Assembly (NCBI GenBank): GCA_030549335.1 | Contig: CM060187.1 | Location: 6,386,001 to 6,450,000 of the forward strand | DNA length: 64,000 nucleotides | Direction of reading: 5' to 3' | Source: Pontederia crassipes | Lineage: Eukaryota; Streptophyta; Magnoliopsida; Commelinales; Pontederiaceae | In this document: piece after piece, positions 47,131-60,960 of the stretch | Layout of the letters: each line of letters starts with the position of its first letter | Position numbering within the stretch: the stretch's first letter is position 1 | Program-made: the position numbers and the translations under genes | The notes under the pieces: generated by a model | What the model was told of the DNA's origin: nothing | Database searches by the model: none | Seen by the model: the letters and a program-made list of their open reading frames with translations, nothing else

Positions 47131-47854
47131 GAAGACCTCGGACGGTGGTCAGCTTTTACTTCCGTTATGACGGCGGCAGTCGTCCGTTCCGGACTCATCG
47201 GCGTCATCTTTTTCCTTCTCTTTTATTACATTTCTTTCGATGAAGAATGAAAAAGAGAAAGCAAAAAAAGGGAAAATACGAGTCCCTCTCCTCTCCAACT
47301 TTGCTCACGAAAATTAGGATTATTTTTTAAAAACTATTTCCTGAATTATTTATTTTATATTTAATTTTGAATTATTAACATTTCTGTCATTTTCATTTTT
47401 TTCTATTTATGGAAAAATTAAAACATCTTTCCACAAATTGTTCTCTCTTTTGATGTTTAAAATAAAATAAAATATTTTGACAAGTCAACAAAATATCCTT
47501 TTCTAAATATTTTTTATCTTTAATATTTATTATACTATTCTTTCAAAACATTAAAAGAGAGGATAGTTCAAAGAGTATTAATTTTCTTCATAAATAGAAA
47601 AATTATGGAAGGACGAAAATACAATAAAGTTTAGTAACGTCATATAATAAGTTAATAGTTAAAGATTAAATCTGAAAAATTGTTGTGTTCATAAAAGTTT
47701 AAAGAAATAACTTGAAAATTAATATTGCAATTGAAAAAAATTATAAATTGCCGGCATGTAGTCCCGACAAGTTCCACCAAACGATATTATAACATGCCAA
47801 AAACCTATCGTAAAATCTAGTGGCAATTAGGGGGACTTCCGACTATATTGACTT

Positions 47855-47894
<40 letters not shown>

Positions 47895-48451
47895 CTATTT
47901 ATATTAATATGTAATATTATGTTCGTCCACCGCCATCACTCCACAAAGTTGAGCCCATTTTTATCTTACATGGATCATGGTATTTATTTTAATCATAAAT
48001 ATAACAAAAATAGGTTAGAGGTGTCCTTAAAAATCTCATCAGACCTCTCCGTCGTGCAAGAGAAAAAGGTCGTACATGCTATAGTCAACAATCAACACAT
48101 GTGACCTTTTCATTTATGCATTATCTCTCATTATAGTTTAATTGTCTTTACTAATTGACTTGTAAAAAATCTTTTCCTTTTTTGTGAAAATTTCTGCAGC
48201 AAAAGAGAAACTAAATTTTGCATTGATTTTGAAAATTTTCCCAAGAAAAGATCCATCCAACATTACGGTATTAATCATATTTTATTATACTTTTTATTTT
48301 AATGTTTAATGTTAAATTACTAAATTTTATTCTTCTGATTTATTTTTGTTATAATAATCTAAATTAGTAAATTTTTGTATAAATATGAATGTAAAAAATC
48401 ATTAGTCTTTTTTATAATATTATTCTTATTGTATATTCTGTCTTCTTACAG
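47131..48451. other. Upstream DNA of the reticulon gene, with an (AC)(AT)n tract
   Basis: The first ~100 bases should hold the minus-strand promoter and leader; no TATA box is clear. Positions 47,300-47,750 are AT-rich. A short CA run followed by AT dinucleotides lies at 47,856-47,890. The frame at 47,919-48,104 is not recognised. Nothing else is supported. Confidence 0.45.
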
Positions 48452-49001
48452 ATGAAAAAGATCACAATTGATGCTTTTTTTTCAAAAAAAGAAATATCAA
48501 GATATCAAATTTAGAAGAGTAGTCAAATAGGTTGGCGGATCCTCATCATGTGACACATGAAAATAAGTCTACCAAGTATAGAATGGTTGAAATAAATGAA
48601 AATTTTGACATCAACTTATTAGGACGTGATCCAGGTTTATGAAAATAAATATGAGAACATCCCATTGATATGATGAAAGTAAAACATCACAAAGAAAAGA
48701 AAATTTTCGTGAATTGCTTACTTTGATAACATCTTATAATGTTGAAGTAGAGAAAGCTTTAGACAAGGCTCCACAAAATACCTCGTACACTTCACCAAAA
48801 ATTCAAAAAGAAATTATGCAAGTTCTCTCAGTGAAAGTGAAAATACCATTCGAGAAGAAATTGATGATGCAAAATTTTGTATTATAGTTGATGAAGCTCG
48901 AGATGAATCTAAAAAAGAACAAATGTCTATTGTACTAATGTTTGTTGATAAAAATGGATAAGTGAAAGAACGATTTTTCAGACTTGTCCATGTAAAAGAT
49001 A
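48452..49001 (+). pseudogene. hAT transposase remnant, N-terminal half (TTF/ZMYM1-like)
   Basis: It starts MKKITIDAFFSKKE (48,452) as in TTF-type hAT proteins. After decay it shows EVEKALDKAPQNTSYTSPKI (48,743-48,802), then, after a frame change, IREEIDDAKFCIIVDEARDE (48,850-48,909) and KERFFRLVHVKD (48,964-48,999). IVDEARDE carries the first catalytic Asp region of the family. Several stops and at least one frame change show it is dead. It ends at the exact codon where the remnant at 34,646 (minus) begins. Confidence 0.85.
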
Positions 49002-49828
49002 TGTAATAACAACAAGACACAATTATTCATGAGTAGGAAAAACATAATTATACTAGGACATCATCTATGAAAAACACAATGGAAGCATGCTATAATAATG
49101 ATAACATCATAAAATAATAATGGCAGAGGCCCAACATGACACATAATGACTCGTAGTCTATAAGCACAACATAATATCATAAATGTTCGTCATCCAAGAG
49201 GACATGGAGTACATAACAACATAAGTTCATAATATGAGCCCATGGGCTAGTACATAACCACAGTAGATGAAAATATGAAGGACGCGATACTAAGACCATC
49301 GCCATGTTTAATAAGTTGTCACAAGCCCACAACCGGCCCATATAATTCATTCATATTTGCATGAACCCGAATGTAGGAGATGCCAACATCCCATTAGTTG
49401 TATGTAAGGGCCATTAAAAACAATAAAGTTCAGTAAGGCGTAAAACAGTTAATGTCATAAAACCAATTCGCATATCACTAAAGATCATTTGAACAATTTC
49501 AATTCCATTCAATAATCATAATACAATTGTATTAACTTTGGCAGTGTCCAATGCGATATCAATCAATGGTTAGACGATAAATAATTGCATTAACATTTTA
49601 ATGCCCCATAAATAATAATATACCCAATGCTAGCCATATCATGATTTTATAGATTTTTTTTACAAATTTTAGGGTTATCAAGCATTAGACAATGGATTTA
49701 GTGAGGATTCCATATGATTTTGGTACTAGGTGATCCCCGAAGCCATAATGGCTAGCCAAGTCCAGCCACTGTTTGGACCAAAATAAATAATTACCTACGT
49801 CTAGGTCCCATAATTAATCCATTCAAGA

Positions 49829-49869
49829 AGGGGGTTGGGGGTGGGGGGTGGGGGGGGGGGGGGGAGGGG
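49829..49869 (+). repeat. Poly-G tract, G-quadruplex candidate
   Basis: Forty-one bases consist of G runs broken only by TT, T, T and A, including one uninterrupted run of about 15 G. Four or more G-runs satisfy the G-quadruplex pattern on the plus strand. Homopolymer length here may be unreliable in the assembly. Confidence 0.85.
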
Positions 49870-49925
49870 TTGACTAACAATATTGCACATTCAATCAATA
49901 GTTGATTTTAGTCCTATGACTTAAC

Positions 49926-50694
49926 GACTGCATTTGGCAACCGGAATCAGGTGGAACCAGCCCCTTTGGTTCCCCAAACAATATGACACGGCTTGGTTCC
50001 CGAGGCGGAACCAGGGTCACGTGATGCAGGTTCCGCCCAGTTGGATCTCTTTTTTTTTGGCAAACGACGTGACCTTTTTTTCATTTTGCAAACTCTTTTT
50101 TTTCTTTTTAGCTATCTTAGAACTAGGCCGCAATAAATGCGGCGGAACCAAGGGCACGTGACCCAGGTCTAGTTTCTACCCAACTAGTTCTCTTTTTTTT
50201 TGGCAAACGACACGACCTTTTTTTTTGGTTTTGCAAACTCTTTGTTTTCTTTTAGTTTTTTCTTCTTTTTAGCTATCTTATATATGATAATTTATTTATT
50301 ATGTGTAAAATATGAATAATAAAGAATTAATATAATAATATTTATTACTTATTATTTCATTAAAAATTTCAATATTTCATTTTAAATATAAATTATTAAA
50401 AAATGTTTTTTTATATTTAAATATTATATTTTAAACAATTTTTAGTATAAAAATTATAAATTATAAATTTATTTTTATTTATTAACAATATTATATTTTG
50501 TATTTACCATATCAATTTTTAATTCAAAATTCACGAAAAATTAGTCCATCACATCTAATTTTTCCTATCATATCACCTCCCTGATTCCTTATCATTAAGT
50601 TCCAATCTATCCAAACACATCTCAAACTAATCTATCAAATCGAACTATTCATTAGAACTCGGAGGAACTTTAGTTCCATTTGCCAAACACAGCC
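49926..50694 (+). mobile_element. MITE-like element (plus), long copy
   Basis: Ends GACTGCATTTGGCAA and TTGCCAAACACAGCC are imperfect inverted repeats, flanked by AAC on both sides (49,923-49,925 and 50,695-50,697), compatible with a 3-bp duplication. A short internal duplication repeats the tctttttttttggcaaacga segment (50,046 and 50,190 regions). The AT core and cctatcatatcac words match the other family copies. Confidence 0.6.
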
Positions 50695-51604
50695 AACATG
50701 TATTCCCGAAGTCTAAGTGCATCAATCAATAACATGTGCAACCAAAACATGACAATCATTCAATAATAGCATGATAAGGACTAACTTAATTAACATGGAT
50801 GGAAATATAGCATAACATAGTCTAAACATAATAACAATAACACTAAGAGATCACATAATAATTCTTGTAATGAAATCCGAACATAGCAGAATAGCTTCAA
50901 TTTAACCATAATTATATCTTTATAAAATGAATGTAATAAAAAACCTAGATGTCCAGGCCACTACAATTTATGGGGGACACGAAAATGGTTTAAATAGCTA
51001 GAAAATGAGTTAATTAGTAAGAATACGAGTTGCTGGTATTTTCGTAGTGCTGCGCTACGATTTAGATTGATGCGCTACGAGTTGAATGATAAAAATATGA
51101 TAGGCCAGTAGGGAACAGTCATAACACCTCATTCTAAACCTTAAGCACTATATGGTTTACACCGTCGTGCTATGATTTAGTTGCCCATCTATGACCTGCC
51201 CGTAGCGAGGTGACAGAACATGTGAAAAATGGTTTCTTTCTAAGTTTTCTCTTTCCATTCATAATATAATCCATTTCTTCCTCAAGCTTGAGTTCACTAG
51301 TCTAGTTGTCCACAACAAGGATTCCTAGTTAATTTGCCAACATTCACATCATTAAGATTACCAATATGAAATGAGAAGCTAAATGGCAAGATCTCATCCA
51401 AGTATAAGAACCCTAAGCATTCCATAAAAATATCAAAAACATCATCTGTATGAATCAATCATCAGCAAAAGGATTCATTCATGTGATAATAATCCAAGGA
51501 TCAAGATAAAACTCCTAATCCAAGTGTTAGTTGGATTCAAGAGAGGGTTCATCCAATTACATAACTTAAGCCCTAAAAACGTTGTGGTTTCTTCTCCTTC
51601 TAGC

Positions 51605-53574
51605 TATTGGAGCAAAGTTTTTGTACCTTATATAATTATATTTTAATGATACAAACATCGAAAGTAATGAAATTATATTTAAAATGTAAAAAAAGTTTAA
51701 ATATAAATGAGTTACTTCGTGCACTAAACCTTCAATTAATATTTGTATATGTTCCTATGAGAGGTGAATATAAAAGTTATAGATAACTTTCTTATCTCTG
51801 TAGAACATTAAGAATCACCTCGGGACAACCACATAAAACGTTATGTTTAAACAAGTGAAGCTTGAAAAGTTCAAATTGAAGTTGATAGTTTTGTGTACTA
51901 AATTTGCACTTAATATTTGAGTATTCCATCAGGATAAAGAGATTAATACAAAAGTTATATATAATCTTCTTGTCTTTTCATAGAATTAAGAATCACCTCA
52001 TTTGGACAACTGTATAAAATGTTATGCAAAAAATAGTGAAGATCGACAAGTTCTATTTGAAGTTGATATTTTTATGTGCTGAACTTGCATTTAATATTTG
52101 ATTACTTTATCAACAGATTTGGGATAAAAGGTGAGTATGAAAGTTGTAAATAAAGTTGTTAGTTTTTTCATAGAATCAAATATCATCTCATTTGGATACT
52201 GGTATTAAAAGTTATATATAAAATAGTGAATGTCTAAAATGTTTCATTTGAAATAGACAACTTTGTCGTATGAAATATACAAAATCATCTCATTTGGATG
52301 CTCGTATGAAAAGTTGTGCATAAACAAGTAAAGTTATTTAAATTGACAACTTTATGCATTGAACTTTGATTGAATATTTGACTATGATATCATTGGATTT
52401 TCAATGAATGATTAATATCAAATTTGTAGATAATTTTGTTATCTTTCCATAGAATAAAAAATTAACGCATTTCGATAATGGTGTAAAACGTTATGTATAA
52501 AAGAGTGTAGATCTATCAGGCTGTCAATGACAAATGGACGATCGAAATTATATCGGTCGGCTGTGGTGAAAAAGGATGAACGCCTTAAAATGGACGACAA
52601 AAGCTGCTGTCAAAACAACCGCTAATTATAGAGAACAAAGACATTTGTAAATCAAACGATCGAAACTATAACATTTGATCGTTCTGGGCAACAAAAACAA
52701 AAATGTGGAAATCGAACGACCAAAGTCACTGCATGAACGACCGCAGATTACAGAGAGCACGGATATTTCTAAAATGGACAATCGAATCATTTTTGGTCGA
52801 CCGTTATGAGAGCAAAGGCAACGACAATAGTTAAATCCTTTTACGGACTACCATCAACGGATAACTGCGCATAAAAGACAAATCAACAGCTAGTTTGGTT
52901 AATAAAATGGATGACCTAAACAGTAACGGTCGACCATTACTATTCAAAACGGATGACCGAAACTAAAACGGTCGACCGTTTTAGAGGTGACATCACACTT
53001 TTCAAATTGATTTACAACGGCTATATTTTCAAGAGAAGCCTATAAAAGGGATTCAAAAGGCTGAAGGAAGATGATCCAAGCAAGGCAAATCAAGCTTCCT
53101 TTAAGTCCAAAATATTTTTCTTGAGCTTAATCTTGCAATTCATCCCTTCCCTCTTCTAATTGAGAATTAGAGGGAATTATTGTGTTCTTATTTAGAGAGT
53201 TTTGAGAGCTCATTGTAAGAAGAGGTTTGCCTTACCTTTTGAACAAAGAAGAAGACATTGTGATGTAGAAAGGGTTATTCTCTATCTAAAAAAAAAGAGA
53301 AAGCTAGTGAATCTCCGACGGTCTCGAGATCGGGAAGTCGGAGCGGGGACGTAGGCCAAGGTGTGGCCGAATCTCGTCAACAAATTATCGTGCATCTTGT
53401 GCTTATCTTTCTCTCTCCCTCTCCTTCCTACTCTATTATGCATGTGATTTAATTGCTATTGTATTTGTTTAAATATTAACGAATCGATTTTAAGCTTCCG
53501 CAACGATTTGCAAAAAATTGATATTTTCGATTTAAACACCAATTCACCCTCCTCTTGGTGCATTGTGATCCTAC
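51605..53574 (+). repeat. 5' LTR of the copia fossil
   Basis: The repeat of about 1.97 kb starts ATTGGAGCAAAG-like and ends GTGATCCTACA. From about 51,700 it holds five or so diverged units of ~150 bases, each with a gtgtactga(a)ctt-, aatatttga- and catctcatttgga-type core. The next 450 bases carry gaccg/cggtcgaccg words. A tract near 53,310-53,390 (ctcgagatcgggaagtcgga) recurs in the fossil at 4,300-7,640. Confidence 0.8.
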
Positions 53575-56500
53575 AATTGGTATCAGAGCAAGGTTGCTCT
53601 TATTTTAAAGATTTAACCATCTTTTAGAGCATGCCACTATATTTGGAAGAAGGTTATTTCATGTTCGACCCACCAAGTTTTAAAGACCATTCTTTTTTTT
53701 CTTGAAAAATTAGAATGAAAGCTTATATTTGTTCTATTGATTTTGATATATGGGAAGTTTTAGAAAATGATTTTGAAAAGTCAAAGAAAATTATAAATGA
53801 TGTTTCTATTTATCTTCCATTTTTTGAATATGACGATTTTCAAATGCCGATTGAAAAACTTGACTATAATGCCAAAAGTGTCTTTTATTGCTCTTTAAAT
53901 TCTTATGGTATGAATTTTATTTCTAGATGCTCCACTTCTCATGAGATTTGACAAGTTTTATTAAATAGTTATGAAGGAAGCGACTTTGACAAAAAGGACA
54001 TATTGTATGTGGACAATGAAGAAAATGATAGTTTTACATCCATGACATTCAAAGATGAAGTGTTATGCTTAATGGAAAAAACTGAGGATAATGAGGTAAC
54101 GCCAACTTCATCTTCTTCCTCTATTGATAGTGATGATGATGTTGATATTGCTCTTGATGTTCATAAAGAATTTTCATCTCTTATTCAATAGCATCTTTCA
54201 CTTAGAAAGAAAAATGAAACATTAATGAATGAGTATATTGCTTTGAAAATGAGTTTGAAATTTTAAAAGAAGAAAGAAATTCTTGTCTAATTCAAAATGA
54301 AACTTTCATGAATGGTTTTCATATTATGAAATAATTTTGACAATTTAAAAAATGAAAAGAATTCATGCTTAATTGAAAACGAAACTTTGATAAAGGAAAT
54401 TAATTCACTCTCATTGAAAATTAAAAATTATGAAATTTTCAAGGCAGAAAACTCAAAGTGGATTATATTACAAAATGAATCACAAAAGAAAATATCTTCT
54501 TTACAAAATGCTTTACATAATAAAAGTGCTATGCCTTTGAAACATTCTAGGAATGTTCAAAAGCCTATTAAAATGTCTAGAAATTCTAATGATTATAGAA
54601 AGGAAATGAACTTGAAGAAAAATGTCAAAAATACAAAAGTATATTATTTGAAATATTCTTATTATTCAAATCAAAGCATGCTAATGATTATTATTTGAAG
54701 AATAAACATTATTATGATTGCTCTTTTAATGTTAAATATTCTCATGCTTCTCATTATGATTATTCAAAGTTGAAATATGATCATAATCATTTTGTTATAC
54801 AACATATTATTTGTCATTATTGTAATGCTCATGATCATTATTCATTTAAATGTCAAATTAAAAAAAATCTATTAATATGGGCATGAAATTGATGTGGATT
54901 CCTAAAGGAACCAAAATTAATCATGTTGGACCCAAACATGTTTGGGTACCAAAATGTAAATAATCTTTATTTGTAGGTGTGCTTCACAAGAAATGAGAAG
55001 AATGATTCAAGTAAATGAAGGCACACAATTTTTGGTAAAAGTAAGCAATATTTTTGTGCACATATTATGACATATCATATTTAAAATGAGCATTTAATGT
55101 GTCCATTCATAATCATGATTATACACAAGCTCAAATGCATAAAAGCCTTAAAATCTTCATATTGACAAAAATGATGATATTTTATGCATGTGCATGTTTG
55201 ATTTAATATACTAAACTCTTGATGATTTTGTGACTTAAAGTAAGTTTTAATATATTAAATATCTTTCTCATACAAGTTACATTTTAATATGTATGATAAG
55301 ACTTGCATATGAAATTGAGATATTACAATGATTCTACTTTGACTCATAAAAACATTTGAGTTTATTTTGACATTTTCAAACTTTTGTGAGGAATACATAA
55401 TGATGATATTTTATCCCAATTTTTTGAACTTTAAATGTTTTCACTAGTTATCATAATTTCTACACAAAAATCATGATTTTTGGAATTTTTGTGCATAATA
55501 GGATCATTTTACTTTGAAAATAATTATGCATGCATATGTTTAACTATTGAAAATGAGAGTATGTATATGCGATTATGCTCTTACTAGTTCTTATTTAAAC
55601 ATTCATAGTTTTGAAATTGAAAGAACTTATAATTTTGGAATATAGATATAAGAATTGACAATTTCTTTTAAAAACAAAGTTGATAAAAGTTTTAAATTTT
55701 GATATGATAACTTTTTTTAATTGTGATAATGTATTTGTAAAATATCTTTTCTCATATGTTAAATGAAGTAAACTACATGCATATCTTAATTCCTTATCAT
55801 ATCTATTATAGTTGTCATATTGATTTAGCAAAAGAAAATGATATATGTGATAATCTTTGATGAATATTTTATCTATTGATATTTGACAATCATTTATGTC
55901 AAGTTAAGTTGAATATAAGGAATATTTTGAACTTCATTATGCTTACTTTTATAAATTTAGACATGTCTATGATAACGCTTGAAATATCATTCTATTTGTT
56001 ATGCATATAAATTTCGTGATCACTATTTTCTTTTATGTAAAGTTGAGGAAACTAATCATGGTGAAATGAAATGAGTTCCAAAAAGAAATGTGACTACCAA
56101 CTTTGGACCCAAGCTAATTTGGGTACCAAAATTCAAATGGACATTTACTTGTTGGTTTGTGTCATATGAAAAGAAAAAGAAAAATGAAGTTGAAATAAGG
56201 TGGAGACATAAAGTTTGCGACAAAAGTATTTGGTATATAAAAATAAAAATTTGAACTTATTTTGATATGATGCGTACTTATGTCTTGACTTTGTCAATTT
56301 ATTATCATAATATATGCATAGAGAATATTTGATAAAAGATTATGATTCTTGTGTATATTTGAATTATGTTTCTCCTTTAATTTTGAATGTGTCTATATTA
56401 CTCATTTTTCTTAAATATGTTTGATGAGAATATGCCACATGCATAATGGTTGCTAAATTGACATTTTTGAACTATCTTACTAACTCAATATAAAAATCAT

Positions 56501-58980
56501 ATTTACAAAAAATAAGGGCACTCGTATCAATACTAAAGTTTGCATACATAATTCTTCACACTCAAAATATGTTAATTTATATGGACCTTGTGTACTATTT
56601 TACATCATGATATTTTTTATTCAATATAATTATATATTGCCTATGATTTTGAAGTATAAAAAAATTATATTTTTATGACTTAAAAATAATAAATATTTTG
56701 TTTGATCAAAATTTGATTATAAAATACTTTTTATTGATAACACTTGATGTTTTAATATTTCAAAATTAAAAAAAAGCCATAAGAATTGAAAATCTTTTGA
56801 ATATTTAGAAATGCAAACTTTTGAAGAATTTTGAAATTAATGCATAAAATCTTCCTTTGATTTGTAATATTATACTTGTAAAATCTATGTTGTTCACATG
56901 TCAAAAGAAAGAGAATTATATGTCTAATTTTACCATTGCTATGTTTATTATCTTGATTGTTTTTTAAGTTTGGCAAAAGAAAAATACACATAAAATTATG
57001 AATTCTAAGTCTTCTAAACTTAAATATTTTTGTATATCTATAAAGGAGACTTTATATTTATAATAAATATGTTTGACATAATTTTTTATATGACTTTCGT
57101 GTTATGAGCCTTATGTGCATGAACTTATTATGAATTTTTATTTGTTACACTATATCATTTATACATGCACATTATGATTTGGATTAAAATGATTGATCAT
57201 ATTGGTGTGCTACTTGAAAATTATTGCATAAGATATCTAATTGCTAAACTCTATACTTATGCACATGTTTGAAATAAAGCATATTACCAAGGAGATGATT
57301 TTCAATTTGCTATATACATCTCATATCAAAATTTATATGTCTATCTTTGTGAAATATTTTGACATGAATCTTATTCTCTCATATTTTAAATTATCATGTC
57401 ATGAAAGTTATTTCTCTTATTCATAATTTGAAATAGCTACTATTATTTTAAAAAAGAAGGAGGACGTAAAAGACTACACTTTAAATATTTTTTTTGACTA
57501 ATTTGTTGTCACTAATCTTGATTATTATTTTGTGACAAAGAAAGAAAAGGGAAAATTGATTTGAAGGAGTGAAGGCACAAATTTTATGGTAAAAGTATTG
57601 TTTTAAACTTGGATATACTTTTGTGTTACAATTATTTGTGCTTTGGATTTGTCCACTAGTTATCATAATTTGTGTACAAACCTATGCTTATTGGAAAATC
57701 AACTTTTGGGTGGATGTTTGATTTTGAAAATGATTATGCTATTTATCATGTTTATTCCTTAAAATTTGTGAGTATATATATTTATTTAGTCATCTATTAA
57801 TTGATGCTTTGTAAATTTGAAATTGAAAGAATTTTTAGTTAAAATTTGAAAACTTTTAAAATATCATATACCTCACTTGTATTTGTCTTGGTAAATGAAC
57901 TCTTGTTCTATAAGATTAATGTGCATTAATTTATATGATGATGTTTTGTTATCATTTGAGTATCCATATATCATATGACACATGACTATCAAATTTGAAA
58001 TGATATTTAAATGATATGGTATCAAATTATAATGCCTTTTGACTTGTGTAATAATGTATTTACATTTGAGATATTTATGTTATACCATGAAAAATATCAA
58101 TTATATGACTTATATGAACATGGATTTATATTTTCATGATTTGCAAAATCATTTTTTATCATATCTTAGTACGAATCCATTAAACTTCAAATCTTCATAT
58201 TATGAAAATTAAGTTTTGACCCCTTATTCATAATGTTGTTATTGGTTCAAAGAAAATATAAACATATAAAAGATCAAAGGAATATAAAAAGAGAGAGAAA
58301 TTTGATCATAATGATAGGGGGAGAGCTTGTTCAAAAGTTTGAAAGATTATTGTCTCCCTTCACTTTGAATATGATTTTGTTACCACATATCTTTATTGTC
58401 AAATTCTTAGTTATTTGATATAATTCAATTTAGATTTGATATATCATTGTTGTCTCAAAATTTTATGAAATATTTTAATTCCTTATATGATATTTGAGTC
58501 ATGTTATTCATAACTTCCAAATAAATTTGATTTCATTTTTACCTCTATGAACCGGTCATAAACTTAAGGGGAGCTATTTTTGCCTATCGCATTATTGTTA
58601 CTTATATGACAAAAGGGGGAGAATGAAAAATTTAGGAGATGACATGATTAAGGGGGAGTTATATATTATTTCTTATATACTTCATGTGCAAATAAATTTT
58701 TAATGAAACAAAAGGGGAAGAAATATAGGAGAAATATGATAAGAACATAAAAAAGTTAGTTTATATAGAAAAAATATATATTAACCCTGATTTATTATGT
58801 GGACCACTTGAATATAACTCTATATGAAAAGTACCTTATAGTTAAGACTTATGTACATATCTACTATTGTAAGGAAAGCTTAGTTTTAGGGGAAGTGAAA
58901 TTTCGATTTTAATATATTTTCCTTCCCAATTTATATACTTTTCATATTTCTCGATTTGTCTTCATAAAAAATGGGAAGAT

Positions 58981-60960
58981 TGTTGGAGCAAAGTTTTTAT
59001 TCCCTATATAATTATATTTTGATGATACAAACCTCAAAAGTATTGGAGTTATATTTAAAATGTCAAAAAAATTTAAATAGAAATGAGTTACTTCATACAC
59101 TAAACCTTCAATTAATATTTGTCTATGTTCTCATGAGATTTACATTAAGAAGTGAATATAAAAGTTATAGATAACTTTCTTATATTTGTAGAAAATTAAA
59201 AATCACCTCATTGGGACAATCACATAAAATGTTATGTTTAAACAAGTGAAGCTTGAAAAGTTCAAATTGAAGTTAATAGTTTTATGTACTAAACTTGCAC
59301 TTAATATTTGAGTATTCCATCAGGATAAAGAGATTAATATAAAAGTTATATATAATCTTCTTATCATAAAATTAAGAATCACCTCATTTGGGCAACTGTA
59401 TAAAATGTTATGCAAAAAATAGCGAAGGTCGACAAGTTCTATCTGAAGTTGATATTTTATGTGCTGAACTTGCATTTAATATTTGATTACTTTATCAACG
59501 GATTTGGGATAAGAGGTGAGCATGAAAGTTGTAAATAAAATTGTTAGATTTTTCATAGTATCAAATATCATCTCATTTGAATATTGTTATGAAAAGTTAT
59601 GTATAAAAGAGTGAATGTCTAAAATTTTCATTTGAAATAGACAACTTTGTGTACTGAACTTTGAATTAATATTGGACTATGATCTCATTAGATTTTGGAT
59701 GAATGATGAACATAAAAGTTGTAGATAATTCTGTTATATTTCCATATAATATAAAATCATCTCATTTGGATACTCGTATGAAAAGTTATGCATAAACAAG
59801 TAAGATTATTTAAATTGACAACTTTATGCACTGAACTTTGATTGAATATTTGACTATGATATCATTGGATTTTCAAAAAATGATTAATATCAAAGTTGTA
59901 GATAATTTTGTTATCTTTACATAGACTAAAAAATTATCTCATTTTGATAACAGTATAAAAAGTTATGTATAAAAGAGTGTAGGTCTATCAGGCTGTCAAT
60001 GACAAACGGACGACTAAAACTATATCTGTCGACCGTTATGGGTGAAAAAGGATGAACACATTAAAACGGATGACCAAACCTGCTGTCGGAACAACTACTA
60101 ATTATAGAGAACAAAGACATTTGTAAATCGGACGATCGAAATTATAACGGTCGACCGTTCTGGGCAACAAGGAACAAAAATGTGAAAATCGGACGACCGA
60201 AATCACAACATGAACGATCGCAGATTACAGAGAGCGCGAACATTTTTAAAATGAACGACTGAATCACTTTTGGTCGACTGTTATGGGAGCAAAGGCAACG
60301 GCAACGGCTAAATCCTTCTACGGACTACCATTAACGGATAACTGCGCATAAAAGTCAAATCAACGGCTAATTTCGTTCATAAAATGGATGACCTAAATAG
60401 TAATGATCGACGTTACTATTCATAACGGATGACCGAAACTAAAACGATCGACCGTTTTAAAGGTGACAACACAACACTTTTCAAATTGATTTACAACAAA
60501 GGATTCAAAAGGCTGAAGGAAGATAATCCAAGCAAGGATAATCACTCTAGAGCTTCCTTTAAGTCCAAAGCATTTTTGTTGATCTTAATATTGCAAATTA
60601 TCCCTTTCCTCTTCTAGTTTCTTAGTGTGAATATTCTTTGTAAGAAGAGAGAATTAGAGGGAATTATTATGTTCTTATTTAGGGAGTTTCGAGAGCTTCT
60701 TGTAAGAAGAGGTGTGCCTTATCTCTTGAGCAAAGAAAATGCATTGTGGTGTAGAAAGGATTATTCTCTTCCTAAAAGAAAAGAAAAAGCTAGTGAATCT
60801 TCGACAGTCACGAGGTTGGAAAGTTGGAGCGGGGACGTAGGTCAAGGTGTGGCCTAATCTCATCAACAAATCACCATGTATCTTGTGTTTATTTTTCTCT
60901 CTCCTCTCCTTCTTATTCTAGTATGCATGTGATTTTGATTGCTATTGCTATTGCTATTGT
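58981..60960 (+). repeat. 3' LTR of the copia fossil
   Basis: It runs in parallel with 51,605-53,574 from TGTTGGAGCAAAG, through the ~150-bp tandem units and the cggtcgaccg region (59,995-60,460), to the leader-like tctctctcctctccttctta stretch, where similarity stops at about 60,960. Confidence 0.78.

Larger units (their letters stand above)
49002..51604. other. Unclassified repeat-like intergenic DNA
   Basis: It begins TGTAATAACAAC, the same start style as the solo-LTR-like block at 11,258-13,313 read in reverse, so an LTR may begin at 49,002; I cannot find its other end. Text such as aaagttcagtaaggcg (49,429-49,444) is of the kind common in plant LTRs. It contains the poly-G tract at 49,829 and a MITE at 49,926-50,694. 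No gene is seen. Confidence 0.35.
51605..60960 (+). mobile_element. Large Ty1/copia-type LTR retrotransposon fossil, non-autonomous-looking
   Basis: The 5' LTR runs about 51,605-53,574 and ends CCTACA. Directly after it, TGGTATCAGAGCAAGG (53,577 onward) is the tRNA-Met primer-binding site of copia elements. The 3' LTR begins TGTTGGAGCAAAG (58,981), preceded by purine-rich text, and runs to about 60,960. Gag-like segments lie at 53,630-54,960 with a zinc knuckle CxxCxxxxHxxxxC (54,813-54,854). Positions 54,960-58,980 are AT-rich, with no integrase or RT that I can recognise. Each LTR holds diverged ~150-bp tandem units and GGTCGACCG words. The LTRs differ by about 5-12% in stretches compared by eye, suggesting an insertion some millions of years old. 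The copy is broken in several places. Same family as 4,300-7,640. Confidence 0.8.

Noticed and set aside
53715-54886. Apparent small genes inside the copia fossil
   Set aside because: They are gag-like pieces of the retrotransposon, ending in its zinc knuckle, not host genes.
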